From: Leptospira kmetyi serovar Malaysia str. Bejo-Iso9
GTDB lineage: Bacteria > Spirochaetota > Leptospiria > Leptospirales > Leptospiraceae
Length of the DNA: 64,000 nt
Direction: 5' to 3'
Assembly (NCBI RefSeq): GCF_000243735.2
Contig: NZ_AHMP02000003.1
Location: forward strand, 1,017,001-1,081,000
How positions within the stretch are numbered: position 1 is the first letter of the stretch; the number at the start of each line of letters is the position of its first letter. Both the position numbers and the translations under genes were made by a program. Below the pieces are notes generated by a model. The model did not search any database. It was not told the DNA's origin and saw nothing but the letters and a program-made list of their open reading frames with translations. Positions 31,711 to 45,702 of this stretch are shown here, piece by piece.

Positions 31711-32124
31711 ATGAAAACGGTCTTAGAAACCAAACATATCGGAGTATCGATCGGAGTTGCCTGGAAAACCGCATATCGTTTTCTCTCCGAGCCGACCAAC
31801 TTCCCCGAATGGGCTTCGGGTCTTTGTAAGTCCATTCGCCCCGGCGCCAAGGGAGAATGGATCATCGAGGCTCCGCAAGGAACTCTTACGGCAAGTTTTA
31901 CTCCCGAGAATGAGTACGGAATTTTAGATCATACCGTGATCTTGACGGATGGAACGAAGGTCGCAAACCCGATGCGGATTCTTCCCAACGCGGAAGGATG
32001 CGAAATCGTTTTTACTTTGTATAAACTCCCCTCTATGACTTCGGAAAAATTCAAAGAAGACGCGGCCTGGGTCCAAAAGGATTTAAGCGAGTTGAAGATC
32101 TTACTCGAAACTAAGTTCAGCTGA
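31711..32124 (+). CDS. SRPBCC (START-like) domain protein
   Basis: A 137-residue protein of the SRPBCC/polyketide-cyclase type: VSIGVAWKTAYRFLSEPTNFPEWASGL is the usual opening strand-helix, followed by a curved beta sheet and a long C-terminal helix (WVQKDLSELKILLET). Such proteins bind lipids or other hydrophobic ligands; no ligand can be named. ATG 31711 has AGAGGTG just upstream. Last gene of the run before a bidirectional terminator. Confidence 0.85.
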   Translation: MKTVLETKHIGVSIGVAWKTAYRFLSEPTNFPEWASGLCKSIRPGAKGEWIIEAPQGTLTASFTPENEYGILDHTVILTDGTKVANPMRILPNAEGCEIVFTLYKLPSMTSEKFKEDAAWVQKDLSELKILLETKFS

Positions 32125-32204
32125 GAATTGTAGCGTCCCAAAAAGCAAGCAAGTATGTGAAAGGATGTTTTCTGTTTTGCGGAACGTTCGCGGTCGGTTC
32201 AAAC

Positions 32205-32232
32205 AAAAAAGGCGCCCGCAGGGCGCCTTTTT
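32205..32232. terminator. Bidirectional rho-independent terminator
   Basis: Perfect 7-bp stem GGCGCCC (32211-32217) / GGGCGCC (32221-32227), 3-nt loop, T5 on the right and A6 on the left, so it can stop transcription from both sides between convergent genes. Confidence 0.88.
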
Positions 32233-32258
32233 GCAAGTTAAAAAATCGAACTTGAAAA

Positions 32259-32594
32259 TTAGAAGCTTTGAAGAATCGCTTGGTATCTTGCGTTTTCTTT
32301 TTCTAAGCTTTGAGCTTGTTTGATGTATTTTTGAGATTGAGCGTTGCTTGCGAGAAATTTACCGCCGGTAGATCTTCTTGCAAGTTCTCTCAATTCTTCC
32401 GCTCTGTGAGCTTTTTGTTGAGCAACGGCTCTCAAATAATTACCCACTGCGGTTTTTTGTTCTTTAGTAACGGCACTTTCTACGATTGCTTTTTCCAAGA
32501 GCTGATCTTCGACATCTTCGGAGACGGCGAAAACGGAACTTGCAGCCAGAAAGCCTAAAAGGGAAACTACAGAAATCAATTTGTTAGTGTTCAT
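32259..32594 (-). CDS. Small exported helical protein, function unknown
   Basis: A 111-residue protein with a signal peptide (MNTNKLISVVSLLGFLAASS, cleavage near VFA) and a mature region made of charged helices (EDVEDQLLEKAIVES, KAHRAEELRELARRS). ATG 32594 has GAGGT upstream; the longer in-frame ORF to 32672 adds an unlikely N-terminus. No family recognised. It has its own terminator and a long AT-rich upstream region, which suggests separate regulation, possibly strong expression. Confidence 0.7.
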   Translation of the reverse strand: MNTNKLISVVSLLGFLAASSVFAVSEDVEDQLLEKAIVESAVTKEQKTAVGNYLRAVAQQKAHRAEELRELARRSTGGKFLASNAQSQKYIKQAQSLEKENARYQAILQSF

Positions 32595-33139
32595 GATTGA
32601 AACCTCGATGTTTTTTTGTCTGTTTTTGCTTAAGACCGAAAATCGAAGAAACCCTCTCAGAAAAACGGCCAAGAAACTTTTTGTTTCTCTATTACCTATA
32701 CGACGCCGTCTCGATAAAAAATAAATAATTTTTTTAGAAAAAGATAAAAATTTAATGCGAAGTCATTTTGAATTCTATATTTTTAGAATATTCTATTTTT
32801 TGAATTTATAGTTTTATTAAAAACGAAACGCTTCCGTTTTCGTTTTTTAAAAAAAGGGCAATCCGAACGGAACTTAAAAATCGGCTCAGTCGTTTAAGCG
32901 TTTTTGCTTAAAAAGAAAATCGATTCCGATCCGACGAAGCGCATCCTATCTAAGAATTATACAGACGATCGTATAAAAAATCAAATGGAAATGTAGACGC
33001 ATTCACGGGCTGCCCGTAACGAAAGAAATCGTTTTAAATTTAAAACTTGTACGTCGACGAACGAATTTATGCCGAAAGTGGAAGCAGTCTTTGCGCTCGT
33101 CCTTAGCTTAGGAAGTAAGCAAGGACAACAAAAGATGCT
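32595..33139. other. AT-rich intergenic region with an inverted repeat
   Basis: No gene seen in 545 bp between topA and the small exported gene (both minus strand). It must hold the promoter of the exported gene. An inverted repeat TTTAAGC (32893-32899) / GCTTAAA (32906-32912) is present, with many A/T runs at 32720-32830. No recognised riboswitch or RNA gene. Confidence 0.5.
33099..33126 (-). other. Hairpin downstream of topA
   Basis: Arms GTCCTT-A-GCTTA (33099-33110) and TAAGC-AAGGAC (33116-33126) form an 11-bp stem with one bulged A. It lies just past the topA stop on the minus strand but lacks a T-run, so it may be an RNA 3-prime end structure or a chance hairpin. Confidence 0.3.
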
Positions 33140-34999
33140 CTAAGAGGAAGCGTTTCCGAGTTCGTAGCTGACATATTCGCAATCGGGAAAGCGGCTACAC
33201 TGGTAGAACTCTTTCTTTTTGGAGGTTCTTTTCTTTTGAAGACTTCCTTCCTTGCACAACGGACAGCTTCCCCATCCGGTTTCCCGTTTTTTTTGTCTCG
33301 TAACGGCCCATTCTTTGCGAAATACGACCGCGGATGCCTTACTACTTTGAATTCGAGTCTGCAATTCCGACCAAAGTCGGTTTAATACGGAAAGGCTATC
33401 GGCCTCGTTTTTTTCGATAAGGTCCAGATCGGATTCGAGTTCCGCGGTGAACTTCTCCCGGAATAGATCCCCAAAGCTCGTTTGCAGAAAAAAATTGACC
33501 TTCTCGCCCAAAGGAAGAGGAAGAAAGAATTTCTTTTCCTGGTCCACATACTTTCGTTTGAGAAGCGTTTCCGAAACGGTCGCATACGTGGAAGGACGAC
33601 CGATTCCTTCTTTTTCGAGTTTAGCGACCAACGATCCTTCCGAATAACGGGAAGGCGGTTCGGTTTGTTTTTTTTCGAGTTCTGTGTTGTTCAGAAAAAC
33701 GGATTCACCCCGATCCCAAACGGGAACAGACTTTGCGTCCACTTCGTTTAATATTTTGAAACCTTCGAACAAGGTCTTCTTCGTTTCGAGTCCGAAAATT
33801 TCCCCTTCGATCCGGATCGAATATTCCGTTTTTAAGAATTCTTCCGGAGGTAGAATGGACGCGATCGTTCGTTTCCAAATCAGTTCGTATAAAAGCCCTT
33901 CTTCTTTTCCTAAGAATCGCTTGGCTTCGTTCGGAGTTAAGAGTGGATCGGTAACGCGAACCGCTTCGTGTGCGTCTTGAATCTTTTGATTCGGTTTTTT
34001 GTTTTTTCGGGTCGAAGCAAGGCCCGGTCCGTTTGAGAATTTTTCACCGAGATTCGACAAAACCCAGGACCGGGCCTTGTCGATAAATTCCGCGCTCATA
34101 CGAGTGGAATCCGTTCTCATATAAGTGATCAGCCCTTCCCTTTTTCCGTTTCCGAGATCCATTCCTTCGTATAACTTTTGCGCGAGGCTCATCGTTTTTT
34201 TGGAGGAGAATTGAAATCTGCGAAACGCTTCCTGTTGAAGACTCGCGGTTTGAAACGGAGGCGGTGGAGAATTCTTTCCGACGGATTCTTTTTTGTGTTC
34301 GATCTTGAAACTTTTTTGTTTTTGAACGTTCTTGAGAATTTCTTTCGCTTTTTGTTCGGACAAAATGCGATCTCCCGTTCTATGAAAGATTCCTTCGATT
34401 CCCTTCTTGTCTTTTATATACAAAAGAATATTATAATATACTTCCGTTTTAAAATTTCGGATTTCCTCTTCGCGATCGCAGATCCATTTGAGGGCGACGG
34501 ATTGCACGCGCCCGGCCGAAAGACCGGGACCGATTTCCTTCCAAAGAACCGGGCTGATAAAATAACCGATCAATCGATCTCCGATTCTTCTCGTTTTTTG
34601 CGCGTCCACGAGGGATTCGCGAATCGAATCCGGATTTTTTAATGTTTCAAGAATCACGTCTCGCGTGATTTCGGTGAATCGAATCCGATAAACGTTGGAT
34701 TTTTTTTTGATTCGATCCCGGATATAAGCGCTGATGAATTCTCCCTCTCGATCGGGATCGGTCGCGAGGAAAATTTTTTCGGATTCTTTTGCGGCTTTTA
34801 CGATTTCGGAAAGAACTTTTTTCTTTCCGGGTAATACGACGTATTCGGGTTCGAAATCGTTTTTCAAATCCAAACCTAAGGTCGTTTTCGGAAGATCGGC
34901 TACGTGCCCGAGGGTCGCGAGAATTCTAAATTCTTTGCCTAAATACCCGCTTATGGTTTTCGCTTTGGAAGGAGATTCGACGATTAAAAGAAAGGACAC
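33140..34999 (-). CDS. topA: DNA topoisomerase I
   Basis: Type IA topoisomerase that relaxes negative supercoils. TOPRIM motifs at the start ([23 protein letters not shown]), the active-site region [14 protein letters not shown] with the catalytic Tyr, and a single C-terminal four-Cys zinc finger (CPLC ... CSRFPDC). At 619 residues it is shorter than E. coli TopA (865) because it has only one zinc finger. The start is GTG at 34999. The downstream gene on the same strand lies 545 bp away, so topA appears to be transcribed alone or after the MpaB-like gene. Confidence 0.95.
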   Translation of the reverse strand: MSFLLIVESPSKAKTISGYLGKEFRILATLGHVADLPKTTLGLDLKNDFEPEYVVLPGKKKVLSEIVKAAKESEKIFLATDPDREGEFISAYIRDRIKKKSNVYRIRFTEITRDVILETLKNPDSIRESLVDAQKTRRIGDRLIGYFISPVLWKEIGPGLSAGRVQSVALKWICDREEEIRNFKTEVYYNILLYIKDKKGIEGIFHRTGDRILSEQKAKEILKNVQKQKSFKIEHKKESVGKNSPPPPFQTASLQQEAFRRFQFSSKKTMSLAQKLYEGMDLGNGKREGLITYMRTDSTRMSAEFIDKARSWVLSNLGEKFSNGPGLASTRKNKKPNQKIQDAHEAVRVTDPLLTPNEAKRFLGKEEGLLYELIWKRTIASILPPEEFLKTEYSIRIEGEIFGLETKKTLFEGFKILNEVDAKSVPVWDRGESVFLNNTELEKKQTEPPSRYSEGSLVAKLEKEGIGRPSTYATVSETLLKRKYVDQEKKFFLPLPLGEKVNFFLQTSFGDLFREKFTAELESDLDLIEKNEADSLSVLNRLWSELQTRIQSSKASAVVFRKEWAVTRQKKRETGWGSCPLCKEGSLQKKRTSKKKEFYQCSRFPDCEYVSYELGNASS

Positions 35000-35012
35000 C
35001 GTTCTTTAAGGT

Positions 35013-35861
35013 TTAGTGCGGGCCCAGGTTTTCAATCAAATATCCGTTTTTGTAAGTTGGGTTTTTTCGTTTTGTCACGAGATACGGTTTGGTCCGTGCG
35101 GGCCAGATTGTTTTTAAGAGAAGCGCGCGCGTTTTAAAAACGATTAAGGTGAGAATTTCGATCGCTCGGTGGGGTTTCGGAAATCCCATCGCGTCTCTGA
35201 GAGGCGCTTCCATCAGACTGAAAAGTGCGTGAAAGATCAACGCGCGCGCTCCCGGCAGATTCGGAATTCTTCCCGCGAGAATATGAAGCGTTGCTTGTCC
35301 GAGTCGTTCGCTTTCAGGGGTTCGTTTAAAATTCTCCGCTTCGAATTTACGATTCCAGATTTCAAAAGAATCATAGTCGCTCGGGAGATCCTTGATATTC
35401 ATGAGCTTTCCGACGTTTCTCCACATGTAGTAGTTCGCGAGTTTTTCCTTTTGACTTCCCCTTCTCCATCCGAAACGAAGATTCCATCGAACCGGTTCAA
35501 AGACGAAGGTGCTTAACGTATAAAGAAAATCGGAATTGGCGATTTCATATTTTTTGTGAATCTGATTAAGTCTTCGAATCGCTTCTTTTCCGTTCTGAGA
35601 ATCGGTTCCGTTTTCTAAGAATTCCGCGAGAAGAATCGCGGTATCGTCGTATCTTTTTTGTCCGTAGTTTTCGAACTGTTTGGTTTCATCCAAAATTTTG
35701 GCGATGGATGGAATCGCGAATGTTTTAAAGAATGCTAATGCAAGTGAGATTTCTATATCTCTGGGAAAGTCGTAACTTCCGGATAGAAAAGAAATCCGAT
35801 GATAGTCCGTTTCCGGATTCAATTTTTGAATTCGATTTAAGATCGCATTTTTGTTCCACAT
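35013..35861 (-). CDS. Oxygenase MpaB family (DUF2236) protein
   Basis: A 282-residue protein with DUF2236 features: DFPRDIEISLALAFFKTFAIPSI at the N-terminus, ETKQFENYGQKRYDDTAILL, a middle R-N-L-R-FGWRRG segment and a C-terminal ALFSLMEAPLRDAMGFPKPHRAIE. The family is haem-binding and includes fungal MpaB' and latex-clearing-type oxygenases; activity here is unproven. It is transcribed toward topA, ending 13 nt before it, so the two may share a transcript. Confidence 0.78.
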   Translation of the reverse strand: MWNKNAILNRIQKLNPETDYHRISFLSGSYDFPRDIEISLALAFFKTFAIPSIAKILDETKQFENYGQKRYDDTAILLAEFLENGTDSQNGKEAIRRLNQIHKKYEIANSDFLYTLSTFVFEPVRWNLRFGWRRGSQKEKLANYYMWRNVGKLMNIKDLPSDYDSFEIWNRKFEAENFKRTPESERLGQATLHILAGRIPNLPGARALIFHALFSLMEAPLRDAMGFPKPHRAIEILTLIVFKTRALLLKTIWPARTKPYLVTKRKNPTYKNGYLIENLGPH

Positions 35862-36297
35862 AGACCGAAAATTTCAGATTCGAAATTTCGAGGCAAGGAT
35901 TATTCGATTTTATTAATACGACATCAAACTTTTTCATTTGGTTTGAACGGTTTGGTTTGGTTGAGTTTGTTTTGATTTCGGCTGGACTGGGTTGATTGGG
36001 TCGCATGGCGCGAGCCGGTATTGATTTTATGAACATTTGTTTATTTTTGATTTTGCGAACCTTGCATAAAATGACTGCGTTTCGGAAATTTGTTTTTTGC
36101 TTTTGGTGTTTTTCGATTTGGACCGCCTTTCTCTTCCTTCGTCGTTTGAATTTGATTCGTTTGCATCGTATTGTTGTGTCTCTAGTGGAGTCGTGGAATT
36201 GTGGAGTGTTTTTTCGAATCAGATTCTTTGTTTTTTTTTCGGCTCAGGTCTTGCCAAACGGATCTCCGATCGGTCAATTTTGAGAACTGTATGAAGT
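35862..36297. other. GT-rich gap between MpaB-like and DUF1564 genes
   Basis: 436 bp without a convincing gene. Positions 35932-36005 are strongly strand-asymmetric, dominated by G and T with iterated TTTGGTTTG. Open frames on the plus strand at about 36000-36290 are Phe/Leu-rich and lack ribosome sites; they look like products of the skewed composition. The promoter for the DUF1564 gene should be near 36240-36290. Confidence 0.5.
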
Positions 36298-36840
36298 ATG
36301 GGATACTTATTGTTGGACACGGATCGCGAGATTTCTTCTCGCTTGCAGGAACCTCGTTTGGAAACGGTGACCCTATTAATTCCTGAAAAAGTCTGGATTC
36401 GTTTTGGCGAAAAAGAAGTTCGTAAACTTCCGAAGAAAATTCCGGAAATGTTAAGAACTTACGGCAAATATCTTTCTGCCTCAAAACGTCTTGGTCATAG
36501 AGCTGGGAAAACGTTGTACCAACCAAGTTCGGGATCAACAAAGATGAAACGGGTGAATGTTCGTTTGAGCACGGGTAGTTGGACTTTATTGGGCGCTTTG
36601 GCGCAGGCGCATGGAGTTTCTCGTTGTTATCTTTTTAATTATCTTTTGTGGTTGGAGGATTTAGGAGTCGGGAATTCTATCGTGGACACAGTGAATGCGG
36701 GAGTTCCCACCTTTCACAGGTACTACAGTTATATCCTCCACCTTGATCTTTTAAATAACGAAGCGATCCGAAGACTTCGGTGCGAACCGGATTCTTTCTT
36801 TCGCACTTTGGACTACAGAGATTGGTTTCCCGACCATTAA
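36298..36840 (+). CDS. DUF1564 family protein
   Basis: A 180-residue protein starting [12 protein letters not shown], with a strongly basic middle ([20 protein letters not shown], then [12 protein letters not shown]) and an R-V-N-V-R-L-S-x-G-x-W-x-x-L-G motif that I associate with DUF1564, a multi-copy family of Leptospira. The [24 protein letters not shown] segment looks like a ribbon-helix-helix DNA-binding unit, so a regulatory or mobile-element-related role is possible but inferred. The isolated position between unusual gaps, and the paralogue-rich family, suggest accessory origin. Confidence 0.65.
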   Translation: MGYLLLDTDREISSRLQEPRLETVTLLIPEKVWIRFGEKEVRKLPKKIPEMLRTYGKYLSASKRLGHRAGKTLYQPSSGSTKMKRVNVRLSTGSWTLLGALAQAHGVSRCYLFNYLLWLEDLGVGNSIVDTVNAGVPTFHRYYSYILHLDLLNNEAIRRLRCEPDSFFRTLDYRDWFPDH

Positions 36841-37150
36841 ACAGCAAACCTACGACAACATTGAAAAGAATACACGAAACAAATCGCAAAACAGGATCGT
36901 TTCAAAAAAAGCGATTCAGATCCACTTATGCTTTGATATAAAAACGAGCTTCGATTCGAATACATCCACAACGACAAAATTCCAATATTAGAGCCCCTTT
37001 CACCCTCATTGCACCGACAACGACTTCCATGCGCGTAATCTCATCCACGCTTCGTCCGACAAAAAAACACGAAGCCCCGCCGTGCGTCCTCTTACCACTC
37101 GCACGATCACGCCGCGCGCTTACCCCGTCACCATATCACCAAAGACAATA
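36841..37150. other. C-rich gene-free stretch
   Basis: Positions about 36980-37140 are unusually C-rich on the plus strand (CCCCTTTCACCCTC, CACGAAGCCCCGCCGTGCG, CGCGCGCTTACCCC) compared with neighbouring genes. No frame of merit crosses it. It precedes the cysK terminator. Possibly a decayed insert. Confidence 0.35.
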
Positions 37151-37184
37151 AAAAACCCCGGAGCGGCTTAACCGCTCCGGGGTT
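37151..37184 (-). terminator. Rho-independent terminator of cysK
   Basis: A perfect 13-bp stem AACCCCGGAGCGG (37154-37166) / CCGCTCCGGGGTT (37172-37184) with loop CTTAA; on the minus strand it is followed by a T-run. The strongest hairpin in the window. Confidence 0.93.
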
Positions 37185-37218
37185 CCAGTGGAGAAAATTT
37201 AGATCAAAAAAAATTCTC

Positions 37219-38148
37219 TTATGCGTTTGCAGGAACCGGGAAAAGTCCTTCGATGGAAAGATATCTTTCTCCTGTATCATAAGAGAAAGTTAATACTTTC
37301 GATCCTTCCGGAATCTCGGGAAGCTTTTTCGCAACCGCCGCAAGAGCAGCACCGGAAGAAACTCCGATAAAAATACCTTCTTCTTTAGCCGCTCTTTGTG
37401 CGTATTCAAACGCTTCGTCTTTGCTGATTTGAATCGTTCCATCCAAAAGATCCGTATGAAGGTTCTTAGGAATGAATCCTGCTCCAATCCCTTGGATCGG
37501 GTGTGGTCCAGGCTTTCCACCGGAGATCACAGGAGAAGCTTCCGGCTCGACCGCAAATACTTTCAAATTCGGGAATTTCTTCTTCAACACTTGAGCGACA
37601 CCGGTGATATGACCTCCGGTTCCTACTCCGGTGATTATATAGTCGAGTCCGTCCGGAAAATCTTTTGCGATTTCTTGCGCCGTAGTTTCTACGTGAACTT
37701 TAATGTTTGCTTCGTTTTCGAACTGTTGTGGCATCCACGCTTTCGGATTTTCCGCAACGATTTGTTTTGCTTTTTCGATCGCGCCGGGCATTCCCTTTTC
37801 TCTTGGAGTGAGTTCGAATTCCGCTCCGTAAGCCGCCATAATTCTTCTTCGTTCAATACTCATAGACTCGGGCATCACTAAGAGAAGTTTATATCCCTTA
37901 ACGGCCGCAACGAGAGCGAGTCCGATTCCGGTGTTACCGGAAGTTGGTTCTACGATAATGCTGTCTTTTGTCAGTTTTCCGGATTTTTCAGCGTCTTCGA
38001 TCATCGAAAGAGCGATACGGTCCTTAATGGATCCGCCCGGATTGGATCTTTCTAATTTAACGTAGATCTCGCTCTTTGTGTTGAACAAGCGATTGATTTT
38101 TACGTGTGGAGTGTTACCGATCGTTTCTAAAATACTCTTAGCTTTCAT
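37219..38148 (-). CDS. cysK: Cysteine synthase (O-acetylserine sulfhydrylase)
   Basis: PLP enzyme joining sulfide to O-acetylserine to give cysteine. PLP lysine in [11 protein letters not shown] (K near residue 42), the asparagine/substrate loop [10 protein letters not shown], a phosphate-binding GTGGHITG loop near residue 176, and the C-terminal Ser of GVSSGAAL. 309 residues is normal for the CysK type. A promoter-overlapping inverted repeat (38192-38224) and a very strong terminator make this a monocistronic, probably sulfur-regulated gene. Confidence 0.95.
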   Translation of the reverse strand: MKAKSILETIGNTPHVKINRLFNTKSEIYVKLERSNPGGSIKDRIALSMIEDAEKSGKLTKDSIIVEPTSGNTGIGLALVAAVKGYKLLLVMPESMSIERRRIMAAYGAEFELTPREKGMPGAIEKAKQIVAENPKAWMPQQFENEANIKVHVETTAQEIAKDFPDGLDYIITGVGTGGHITGVAQVLKKKFPNLKVFAVEPEASPVISGGKPGPHPIQGIGAGFIPKNLHTDLLDGTIQISKDEAFEYAQRAAKEEGIFIGVSSGAALAAVAKKLPEIPEGSKVLTFSYDTGERYLSIEGLFPVPANA

Positions 38149-38176
38149 TTCTGTTTTCCTACCTATTGCAAGGGTT

Positions 38177-38227
<51 letters not shown>

Positions 38228-38320
38228 AATTCAAGAAAAAAAATCCTTTTCAACGGATTCTTTTTACAAGCGTACGGACTTTTGAGCGGTTTAGAATTCT
38301 CTAAAAATTTCCGCGATTTT

Positions 38321-39391
38321 CTAAATTTCCTGTAAAACGACGCTTTGCAAAAAGGATTCCGCAACGGGACCGAACTCAAGACCGAGCGTGCGAAAGACCG
38401 CATAGATCGTAGAAATCTGAACGTTCGAATCCCCCGGCGTAGCCGCGTAACCTCGGATTTCTTTTTCCAGAATTTCCAAAGAACCGAGAGGAATCACCGC
38501 GTGCGAAAAGATTCTTCCGTAAAGACCCCGATCCCTTCCCGACGAAAAGATCGAGTTCGTCGAAATCAAATCGGTCGTGGAAAGATACGGATCGTTTTGA
38601 ATTCTTCGGAGAATCGTTTCCTTTTTGATCGCCTTCTTCAAACGAAAACGAAATCGAACCAAATGCATATAGGGAGAATTGATCGTAACCGACGAAGAAG
38701 TTACGGGCAACCGAACCTTTATCTGAGAATACAATTCGTTTAACAATCGACTGTGATGGGTTCCCCATTCCGCTTCGGGTTTAACGAGCAAGGGTCCGGT
38801 CACGTGCGGATCGTCCTTGGCCATGTCCGCGTCCCTTCGAATCACGAGAAAGTCCGCTTCCTCCAAAATCGATTCCAATTCTTTCGGAGATTCGTCCGTC
38901 AACAAACGAAGAGATCCCGCGAGAGTATGCGTGTTGCAGGTGGAAACGTGTAGAAACTTCGGAAGATCCTTCTCCAGAAAATCCCGAACGTCCGGATACA
39001 TAAACTGAGGACCGAACTTGTGCTCGCTCCCTTGTGCGATAAACATTCGTATTTTAGAATATTCTGATGTACTGTATTCTTCGATTCTTGAATCGGCGAC
39101 GCCGGGCGGAGAACAATCGCAAAGAACCAGCGATTCCCGAAGTGCGTCCTTCTTCGAAACAAACTCCGGAAAAAAATCCCGAACCCCGTTGTCTCTCGTA
39201 TCGACTACGATTCCTCCTTTTTCCACAAGGGAAAGAATCGCCGGAATCTCCGATTTTTTGAGCCGATACGGTTCTATAAAAACCTGATACGTTTCGAGTT
39301 TTCCCCGAAGCAATAACATCAAAGAAGCCAAGGGCCAACCGATTACGCCGGTTCCCCGAATGTATACGCCCGGAAGTGTATGCGTCGTCAT
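38321..39391 (-). CDS. Type II (archaeal-type) glyceraldehyde-3-phosphate dehydrogenase-like protein
   Basis: A 356-residue oxidoreductase-like protein. The N-terminus has a nucleotide-binding loop [15 protein letters not shown] (family form GxGxIG). The middle resembles the archaeal GAPDH signature: [11 protein letters not shown] with Cys152 at the catalytic position (SCNTT in archaea), VIRRDAD near 183-189, [19 protein letters not shown] with the twin His212-213 of the VPSHHG loop, and SPYMHLVRF. The alignment is from memory and needs a profile search. ATG 39391 has AAAGGA upstream and replaces a longer frame from 39514. A normal gap gene lies about 4 kb away. Confidence 0.6.
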   Translation of the reverse strand: MTTHTLPGVYIRGTGVIGWPLASLMLLLRGKLETYQVFIEPYRLKKSEIPAILSLVEKGGIVVDTRDNGVRDFFPEFVSKKDALRESLVLCDCSPPGVADSRIEEYSTSEYSKIRMFIAQGSEHKFGPQFMYPDVRDFLEKDLPKFLHVSTCNTHTLAGSLRLLTDESPKELESILEEADFLVIRRDADMAKDDPHVTGPLLVKPEAEWGTHHSRLLNELYSQIKVRLPVTSSSVTINSPYMHLVRFRFRLKKAIKKETILRRIQNDPYLSTTDLISTNSIFSSGRDRGLYGRIFSHAVIPLGSLEILEKEIRGYAATPGDSNVQISTIYAVFRTLGLEFGPVAESFLQSVVLQEI

Positions 39392-39731
39392 TGTAAAATC
39401 CTTTTTTGAAACAAGCGGTTTGTCGGAGGTACGACAAAGTCTTTCGTTGAAATTTGTGATTGCAAATAGAATGTTTTTCTGATAGAGGAGAATTTGCCGT
39501 TTGTTTCCCGACACCTCAAACTCGGCGTCTCGCTCTCGATGGATCGCTCGTCACCCGCCGTCTGTGGAGCTCCTCTTAGGAAACGACACATTGAATTGAA
39601 AGGGAGCGGCGCACCGTTTTCACGGAAGAACGTAGGAACTACTACCCGATCTCGAATTACGGCTTTCAATTCTTCTCCTCTGAATTTAGACGAACACAAA
39701 CAAAACTTCCGTTTACCATTCTCCGGTCCAT
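39392..39731. other. Intergenic region with repeat-like motifs
   Basis: No convincing gene. An open frame 39494-39781 (plus) would end inside the gamma-carbonic anhydrase gene and has no ribosome site. The stretch holds TGTGGAGCTCCTC (39563-39575) and GTAGGAACTACTAC (39632-39645), motifs that recur in other gaps of this window. Confidence 0.45.
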
Positions 39732-40274
39732 TCAACTTCTGGAATAAAACGGATCCTGCAAGTAGTTCTCTTTGTATCTGATATAATTGCCTGTCGTACG
39801 AGTGATGATTTCGCGTTCCTTATCGGTGATATCGCGCACGATCTTTCCGGGCGATCCCATCACGAGAACTCCGGGAGGAATTTTTTTGCCCGGCGTCACC
39901 AAGGCGCCCGCGCCGATAAACGCGAATTCTCCCACTTCCACGTCGTCCATCAAAGTCGCGCACATTCCCACAAAGGCATTGTCCTTGAGCTTACATCCGT
40001 GAATCGTCGCGCGGTGACCGATCGATACGTTATTCCCGATCTCGACCGGATATACGTCACGCGCGACGTGAATGACCGTAAGGTCCTGAATGTTTACATT
40101 CTCCCCGATCCGAATGTAGTTCACGTCGCCTCGAACCAAGGTTTGAAACCAGATCGAAGAATTTTTTCCGATCACTACGTCTCCGACGACCTGCGAACCC
40201 GGAGCCAAAAATACGGATTCGTGGATCTGCGGTTTTTTTCCCATGTATTCGAGAATTTGATAATTTGATTTCAT
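39732..40274 (-). CDS. Gamma-class carbonic anhydrase family protein
   Basis: A left-handed beta-helix protein of the Cam/YrdA family with hexapeptide repeats ([50 protein letters not shown]). The three zinc-ligand histidines are present (H in TVIHV, then GHRATIH). 180 residues is normal. It could be a carbonic anhydrase or a related CoA-binding acyltransferase-like protein. Start ATG 40274; divergent from the signal-peptidase-like gene. Confidence 0.88.
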   Translation of the reverse strand: MKSNYQILEYMGKKPQIHESVFLAPGSQVVGDVVIGKNSSIWFQTLVRGDVNYIRIGENVNIQDLTVIHVARDVYPVEIGNNVSIGHRATIHGCKLKDNAFVGMCATLMDDVEVGEFAFIGAGALVTPGKKIPPGVLVMGSPGKIVRDITDKEREIITRTTGNYIRYKENYLQDPFYSRS

Positions 40275-40386
40275 CGGACTTTCCCTCGTTCTATCTTCTT
40301 CCAGAACTTTCTTTCGGAGTCTTCAAAACAAGTCTAAAAAAAAGATTTTCTTTTGACCCAATTCTTGCGGAGAAAAGAATGCACGC

Positions 40387-40947
40387 ATGAGCAGAAGTTC
40401 GTCCAACCAGGAAAAAGAAAAAAGGGAAAGGATCAAATCCGTTCTCAAACAGGCGGGAATCGGACTTTTGATCGGCGCGTCCTTCGCGTTTCTCATCCGA
40501 TACTTTTTGATTTTTCCGTTCACGTTGGAAACAAACGAGATGTCTCCGGCCTTTTCCTCCGGAAAAAGAATTTATTTCTCCCGTTTTGTGGACCGATCCA
40601 ATCTCTACTTAGGCGATTTGGTTTTGGTGAAACATCCGACTCAAACCGGAAAAGTCGTCTTCTCGAGAATTTCCGGAAAACCAGGCGACACCGTTCAGAT
40701 GAAGAATAAGATTCTTTTTCGCAACAACAACCCAGAAGACGTCGCAGGTGCGGGCCAAGGATTTCAACTCCAGTTCGAAGACAAGCGCGGTCCGTTTCCC
40801 GCGAGTTTTTCGGGAAGAGACAACTCGGAACCTTTGATTTTAAAAGACAGGGATTACTTTCTTCTTTGCGACAACCGCGATTCCTGTTCCGATTCCAGAG
40901 ATTTCGGTCCGATTCCGATCGAGAATATTCTCGGGAAAGCTCTCTGA
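40387..40947 (+). CDS. Signal peptidase I-like protein, catalytic dyad replaced
   Basis: A 186-residue protein with a single N-terminal TM helix at about 22-45 and the S26 fold, including the intact C-terminal box [14 protein letters not shown] (GDNRDNSxDSR in enzymes). However, the nucleophile region reads [10 protein letters not shown], so the position of the catalytic Ser (SM-x-P) is E51, and the Lys general base (KR-x-x-G-x-PGD) is S93 in [10 protein letters not shown]. Both key residues are missing, so it is unlikely to cleave signal peptides and may be a regulatory or chaperone-like paralogue. Monocistronic. Confidence 0.75.
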   Translation: MSRSSSNQEKEKRERIKSVLKQAGIGLLIGASFAFLIRYFLIFPFTLETNEMSPAFSSGKRIYFSRFVDRSNLYLGDLVLVKHPTQTGKVVFSRISGKPGDTVQMKNKILFRNNNPEDVAGAGQGFQLQFEDKRGPFPASFSGRDNSEPLILKDRDYFLLCDNRDSCSDSRDFGPIPIENILGKAL

Positions 40948-41121
40948 TTCTTCGACGTCTTTCGAACTCGAACGAACTTCAAACCGAACCGTTTTAGTTT
41001 ATAATTTTTTTCCATTCCGTTTTTAGACTCGTATTTTTCCGCGCCGTCCATTTTCGCGGCCCTTCGGCGAACGCAATCCTATTGTAGCAAATTCGAATAT
41101 TCAAATTTTTGATTTTACGAT

Positions 41122-41150
41122 TTGACACGTTCTTTTCCGCGTGATACTTT
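41122..41150 (+). promoter_or_regulatory. Sigma-70-type promoter for the PAS kinase gene
   Basis: TTGACA (41122-41127), 17-bp spacer, TACTTT (41145-41150), with the start codon at 41169. The -35 is perfect; the -10 is a weak match. The short leader fits a simple constitutive promoter. Confidence 0.45.
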
Positions 41151-41168
41151 GATCGGATTCTCCTAACG

Positions 41169-43030
<1,862 letters not shown>

Positions 43031-43103
43031 TTCGTCCCGAATTCTCCCCAAAAAACGGATTTTCAACAGAATGTTCCGTGAAAATACTGTAATCAAATCT
43101 TAA

Positions 43104-44180
<1,077 letters not shown>

Positions 44181-44183
44181 TTC

Positions 44184-45374
<1,191 letters not shown>

Positions 45375-45415
45375 CATTCCGAAAAACTGTTTTAGGTCCG
45401 AGCTTCGGAAAGAAA

Positions 45416-45457
45416 ACCGAATCCGATCCGCAAAGGATGGATTCGGTTTTTTCTTTT
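45416..45457 (+). terminator. Rho-independent terminator after gap-pgk
   Basis: Outer stem ACCGAATCC (45416-45424) / GGATTCGGT (45439-45447), inner stem ATCC / GGAT around GCAAA, then T6 (45447-45452) and more T. It separates gap-pgk from tpiA. Confidence 0.85.
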
Positions 45458-45702
45458 TAAGACTTAGGTATCGCGGACAACGAACCACCGCAAACTTCGA
45501 AATCGAATTGTAGAAGAGAACCGCAGACGTCGAGCGCGTCGCTTTTCTTCCTGTGTTTCGACGTATTCTCCCTCGAAACTCGTTTTAAAACTCTCTGAGC
45601 CGACTAAGACGTTTTGCACCGATCTAAAAAGTCCTTGAAGCCATTCCGCTTTCCTACAAACTCTTCCCAGCTTTACCAGAAATCATTCATCAACGAGGAA
45701 GT
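45458..45702. other. Gap between pgk and tpiA
   Basis: About 245 bp after the pgk terminator with no open frame of merit. It should contain the tpiA promoter; no clear match was picked out. The whole pgk-tpiA gap is 328 bp. Confidence 0.4.

Noticed and set aside
35996..36294. Two overlapping Phe/Leu-rich plus-strand ORFs
   Set aside because: They reflect the T-rich composition and have no ribosome site or recognisable domain.
39494..39781. Plus-strand ORF of 95 residues before the gamma-carbonic anhydrase gene
   Set aside because: Runs antisense into a clear gene, no ribosome site, and consists largely of repeat-like motif sequence.
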